This document shows positions 60,900 through 64,000 of a DNA stretch of 64,000 nucleotides, in pieces. The position numbers were made by a program, and so were the translations under genes. Where the stretch lies: positions 1,860,001 to 1,924,000 of the forward strand of contig NZ_JADBEF010000001.1 in assembly GCF_014873535.1 (NCBI RefSeq), read 5' to 3'. The notes beneath the pieces are model-generated. The model saw only the letters and a program-made list of their open reading frames with translations, was not told the origin of the DNA and ran no database searches. Position 1 is the stretch's first letter. Each line of letters begins with the position of its first letter. Source of the stretch: Nonomuraea africana (GTDB lineage Bacteria; Actinomycetota; Actinomycetes; Streptosporangiales; Streptosporangiaceae).

Positions 60900-61163
60900 A
60901 TGCACGGCCCCGTCTCCCACCGCGTGCACGTCTGCGAGGGATGCGAGATGGCCGGGGAGCCGTGGGTGAGCGTCGGCCTGGTCCACCCGCCCCCCGACAC
61001 CTTCACCGTGCCGACCAGCCGTACCGGCGCCGGCCTGGCTGGCACGCGCTGCGACGCGTTTCGGCCTACGGGCGCGCCGACGCCCCGCGCCTCGTACCTC
61101 TGGCTCGCCGGGCCGATCACCCCTGTCCTGTGGACACCGCCGAGCCGTGGTGGCCATAAGTGA
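60900..61163 (+). CDS. Small hypothetical protein, uncertain
   Basis: 87 residues from the ATG at 60900, with GC-rich third positions: MHGPVSHRVHVCEGCEMAGE (a CxxC pair), PWVSVGLVHPPPDTFTVPTS, YLWLAGPITPVLWTPP. There is no clear ribosome site and no known family. It may be part of a lost mobile element. The opposite strand is also open here, so the coding strand is not certain. Confidence 0.3.
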   Translation: MHGPVSHRVHVCEGCEMAGEPWVSVGLVHPPPDTFTVPTSRTGAGLAGTRCDAFRPTGAPTPRASYLWLAGPITPVLWTPPSRGGHK

Positions 61164-61374
61164 TCAGAGTGTGGGCTGGGTTATGAGCAGCCGCCGGTGC
61201 CACCGTGAGAGTGATCAACGCGCCCCCGGCAGGAGCGGGGCGCTGGTGAGCCCTTGGCGCGATGGTGAGCGACACGGCGGCGCGGGTTTCGACGAGACCA
61301 GCTGCCCTCGCCTTCGCTCACGCGGCCGGGGCGTCTTGACGTTGTGTCGAACGTATGTGGATGAGGAGAATCAG
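61164..61374. promoter_or_regulatory. Region upstream of the lectin gene
   Basis: A 211-bp stretch with no gene seen. It presumably carries the promoter of the secreted lectin-like gene. Confidence 0.3.
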
Positions 61375-61938
61375 GTGCACCAATCAGAGCCCCGGGGCCT
61401 TACGCGATGGCTGCGACGGCTGCTCGTTTCCGCGGGCGTCGCCGCGCTTGCCGGCGGTGTTCTCGCGGTGCCGGCATCGGCTCAGGCGGAGACCCGGCAA
61501 TCGGCATCCGTCCAGAACGCGGAGTCCAGTGGGCCGATCTACCAGCTCATCAATCGGCAGACCAGTCAATGCCTGTTCTACCACGCTTCGGGATTCGGGA
61601 CGGAGCCGTGCTCGAACAGCAAATACCAGCGGTGGTATTGGGACAGCCCAGGCAAGAACTGGCACTCGGAGTGGGCTACCTGGTGCATGACGCCTTCCAA
61701 GGACTTGAACGGCAAGTCACGCCCCGCGATGTACCTCGGGCACCGGTGCGCCCCGCTCGCCGACACCAACCACGTCGAGCTCGGGGGAGGCTTGGCGATG
61801 ATCAGCTGGCCGAAGTACAACCTGTGCCTCGACTCCAACGGAAAGCCGAACACGGGCAACACGTACGCGGCCGTGTTCCTGTCCGAATGCCACAAGGACG
61901 ATCTCGGTCAGCAGTGGATCAGGAAGGTCGTGGGCTGA
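61375..61938 (+). CDS. Secreted ricin-type beta-trefoil lectin-like protein
   Basis: 187 residues from the GTG at 61375 with GAGGAGA 6 bases before it. The signal peptide is LTRWLRRLLVSAGVAALAGG up to VPASAQA, cleaved near ASA. The mature part is one beta-trefoil: IYQLINRQTSQCLFYHASG, SNSKYQRWYWDSPG (QxW type), LCLDSNGKPNTGNTYAAVFL and DDLGQQWIRKV (QxW). No catalytic domain is attached. It probably binds sugars outside the cell. The frame is open back to 61147, but the N-terminal part has no sense. Confidence 0.78.
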   Translation: MHQSEPRGLTRWLRRLLVSAGVAALAGGVLAVPASAQAETRQSASVQNAESSGPIYQLINRQTSQCLFYHASGFGTEPCSNSKYQRWYWDSPGKNWHSEWATWCMTPSKDLNGKSRPAMYLGHRCAPLADTNHVELGGGLAMISWPKYNLCLDSNGKPNTGNTYAAVFLSECHKDDLGQQWIRKVVG

Positions 61939-62152
61939 GCGGAGGCGTCTTCCCCGCTCGGCGAGCCGTTGCCCCCGTCTGACGCGGCAGCTCGAAGGCC
62001 TCGTCCGGGATTCGGACGGGGGCCGGCCTCCACATGCAGATTGAAGTGCGTGAATGGAGATCCGGCCGCGTCGAGCGGGCGCTACCCGCCGACCTCACCC
62101 CGGCGTACGCCAATAAGGCGACCGAGGCGCGGGTCCGGAACGTGACGCAGTC
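61939..62152. other. Intergenic stretch after the lectin gene
   Basis: No gene is seen. Codon use is not gene-like until the hydrolase remnant at 62153. Confidence 0.3.
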
Positions 62153-62296
62153 ATCGGCACGATCGACCCTGCCCGGTCCCTGGCCGCGCAGCGCGCCTAC
62201 CTCGCGTCGTTCTTCGATCTGCACCTGCGCCGCCGCGACAACCACCTGCTCGACGGCCCGTCCGCGACCTACCCCGAGATCAAATTCGTGAAGTAG
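62153..62296 (+). pseudogene. Alpha/beta hydrolase C-terminal fragment
   Basis: The frame reads IGTIDPARSLAAQRAYLASF, FDLHLRRRDNHLLDGPSATY and PEIKFVK before a stop at 62296. This is the tail of secreted alpha/beta hydrolases found in actinomycetes. The catalytic domain is missing. Confidence 0.55.
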
Positions 62297-62399
62297 GACG
62301 GACACCGGCTGTGAGGGCGCCGTCTTCGATGCCGAACCGCCCCGCACCAATTTGCGCCATCTTCGCCTATGAAATGGGATATTCCGGAATGGTGATCTC

Positions 62400-63044
62400 A
62401 TGCTGATTGATCCCGGTGTGGCCGCCACCTTCTGTCTCGCGGCGTTGGTCATGGCTCTGGTTCCCGGGCCGGACCTGCTCTTCATCACCGCCACCGGCCT
62501 GGCCTCCGGACCACGTGCCGGAGTGCTCGCGGCGCTTGGCATGTCGGCCGGACTCGCCGTCCACACCACCGCGGCGGCGTTCGGGCTGGGCGCACTGCTC
62601 CAAACCTTCCCCACCGCCTTCACCGTGGTGCGGATCCTCGGCGCCGTGTATCTGGTCTACCTCGCCGTCGGCTCGTTCCTGGCCGCAGCTCGGAAGGACG
62701 ACGCCGATCCCGCTCGAGCACGGGCCGAGCAGGAGCTCTCCGCCCGCCGTGTCTTCGGCAGGGCCTTGCTGACCAACCTCGCCAATCCCAAGGTGATCGC
62801 GTTCTATCTGGCGTTCTTCCCGCAGTTCGTCGATCCGGCACGGGGACATGTGATGGCGCAGTTCTTCGTCCTGGGCGCCCTTTTCATCCTCATCGGATTG
62901 AGCGTCGACGCGAGCGCCGGCCTTCTCGCGGGCCGGCTGGGTGACTTCGTCCGCGGCCGCTCGTCCGTTCAGCGGTGGCTGCACTGCTTGTCGGGCACTG
63001 TTTTCGGGGTCCTCGCCGTACGCCTGGCCACCGACACCCGATAG
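62400..63044 (+). CDS. LysE-family amino acid exporter
   Basis: 214 residues with five or six membrane segments. The N-terminal LVMALVPGPDLLFITATGLA (with the PGP motif), GAVYLVYLAVGSFLAA and ALLTNLANPKVIAFYLAFFP are LysE/RhtB features. It exports amino acids or related compounds. The ATG at 62400 has a weak ribosome site. It stands alone, followed by the P450 gene 105 bp on. The ligand cannot be told. Confidence 0.85.
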   Translation: MLIDPGVAATFCLAALVMALVPGPDLLFITATGLASGPRAGVLAALGMSAGLAVHTTAAAFGLGALLQTFPTAFTVVRILGAVYLVYLAVGSFLAAARKDDADPARARAEQELSARRVFGRALLTNLANPKVIAFYLAFFPQFVDPARGHVMAQFFVLGALFILIGLSVDASAGLLAGRLGDFVRGRSSVQRWLHCLSGTVFGVLAVRLATDTR

Positions 63045-63149
63045 ACACCGGTCTCCCGAGATCCCCCGGGAGAGGGAGGAGAACCCCTCTCGTGGGGGAA
63101 CCTGCCAGATCGTTTCGCCAGGAATCGTAGGAGACAAGGAGGTCATCTG

Positions 63150-64000
63150 ATGTACGAGTTCTCGTTCGACTGGCCGTCTCCGCTCGATCCCCCCGCGCTG
63201 CTCATCCGGGTGAACAGCGAGCCACCCGTGCTCCGGGTCCGCATGCCGTCCGGCGACGAGGGATACCTGGTGACGCGCCATGACGACGTCGTCAGGGTGC
63301 TGATGGATCCGGTGTTCAGCCGTGCCTGGCTGTTCCGTCCCGACGTGCCGCGATATTCCGACGGCCCGATCGGCCTGCCGGACAGCCTGCTCAACCTCGA
63401 TCCTCCCGACCACACCCGGCTGCGCCGGGCAGTGTCGCGTGCTTTCGTGCCGCGGCGCGTGGAGTCGATGCGGGCCGGTGTCCAGAAGGTCGCCGAAGGC
63501 CTGCTCGATCGTATGGAGGCGGGTGGCGGACCGGCCGATCTGGTCGAGGCGTTCTGCTCCCCGCTGCCGATCTCGGTGATCTGCCAGCTGTTCGGCGTGC
63601 CGGAGCGGGACTGGCCGGCACTGCGCGGCTGGACCGACACGGCCCTGTCGCTGACGGCGCGCTCCACCCACGAAGTCACGCAGGCGCTGACCAGCCTGCA
63701 CGACTACTTCGTGAAGCTCGTGGCGGACAAGCGCGCGGCTCCTTCTGACGACCTGCTGAGCACGTTGATCACCGACCGCCAGGACGAGCTGAGCGATGCT
63801 GAGATGGTGAGCGTGGCGGGTACGATCCTGGCGGCCGGCTTCGAGACCACGGTCAACCAGCTGGCGATCAGCGCGTACGTGCTGGTACGGAACCGCGAGC
63901 TGTATACCGGCCTGCACAAGGATCCGGCACGCGTGCCGGCCGCTGTCGAGGAACTCCTCCGCATGACGCCGACCAACCATGGCACCGCCCGCATCGCCAC
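63150..64000 (+). CDS. Cytochrome P450, N-terminal part (cut by window edge)
   Basis: 283 residues up to the right edge. LLNLDPPDHTRLRRAVSRAF is the C-helix with the heme-propionate contacts, ILAAGFETTVNQLAI is the I-helix with the AGxET motif (Phe where His is usual), and AAVEELLRMTP contains the ExxR of the K-helix. The heme Cys lies outside. AAGGAGG precedes the ATG at 63150. It is a class I bacterial P450 of the CYP105/107-like type; the substrate is unknown. Confidence 0.88.
   Translation, partial: MYEFSFDWPSPLDPPALLIRVNSEPPVLRVRMPSGDEGYLVTRHDDVVRVLMDPVFSRAWLFRPDVPRYSDGPIGLPDSLLNLDPPDHTRLRRAVSRAFVPRRVESMRAGVQKVAEGLLDRMEAGGGPADLVEAFCSPLPISVICQLFGVPERDWPALRGWTDTALSLTARSTHEVTQALTSLHDYFVKLVADKRAAPSDDLLSTLITDRQDELSDAEMVSVAGTILAAGFETTVNQLAISAYVLVRNRELYTGLHKDPARVPAAVEELLRMTPTNHGTARIA

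Overview
The window is high-GC DNA with dense operons, GTG starts, 4- and 8-bp start/stop overlaps and actinobacterial families (RamB/ScfR-type regulator, GT81 glucosyl-3-phosphoglycerate synthase, ECF42 sigma factor, F420/FMN split-barrel oxidoreductase). It looks like a chromosomal segment of a filamentous actinomycete; the gene content resembles Streptosporangiaceae such as Nonomuraea, but that is an impression and not a measurement. I found no rRNA, tRNA or CRISPR array.

Layout. 1-1914: start of isocitrate lyase (aceA), divergent from a RamB-like regulator. 2007-6735: glucosyl-3-phosphoglycerate synthase, a methyltransferase, a TetR/MFS efflux pair with two operator palindromes, and an acyl-CoA dehydrogenase. 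6862-12346: a three-gene minus-strand operon of a small beta-grasp-like protein ending in Gly-Gly and two tandem DUF4132 proteins, faced by an uncharacterised gene. 12347-15239: relics of IS110-type and other transposases, a broken GNAT gene and an intact cyclase-family hydrolase. 15240-29992: a glycan-use locus with GH38 alpha-mannosidase, a GntR regulator fused to a solute-binding domain, a complete peptide/oligosaccharide-type ABC importer, a GH5-like enzyme and two GH29 alpha-fucosidases. 30067-32624: relics, then a VOC/DUF1905/YCII/ECF42 cluster. 33054-38884: a five-gene aromatic-catabolism operon joined by ATGA overlaps. Its promoter repeats share sequence with the promoter of a membrane protein at 40641, next to a TetR gene at 39838. 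41366-48989: two divergent secreted subtilisin-like proteases. 49168-59571: a second peptide-type ABC importer, an amidohydrolase, a PucR regulator and an M14 carboxypeptidase. 59568-64000: PaiB-type flavin protein, relics, a secreted ricin-type lectin, a LysE exporter and the start of a cytochrome P450.

How the genes work together. The glycan locus encodes uptake, trimming and a regulator that may sense substrate directly: the solute-binding fold on the GntR protein resembles the kind of protein that feeds the importer. The aromatic operon encodes ring hydroxylation, ring cleavage, hydrolysis of the cleavage product and CoA activation. The second importer lies beside a carboxypeptidase, an amidohydrolase and a regulator, consistent with peptide or amide scavenging. 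The most unusual element is the DUF4132 operon with a ubiquitin/MoaD-like small protein. Gene fragments cluster at 12.6-15.1, 30.1-30.3, 32.6-33.0, 38.9-39.7 and 60.3-62.3 kb, which mark past insertions and deletions between the functional modules.
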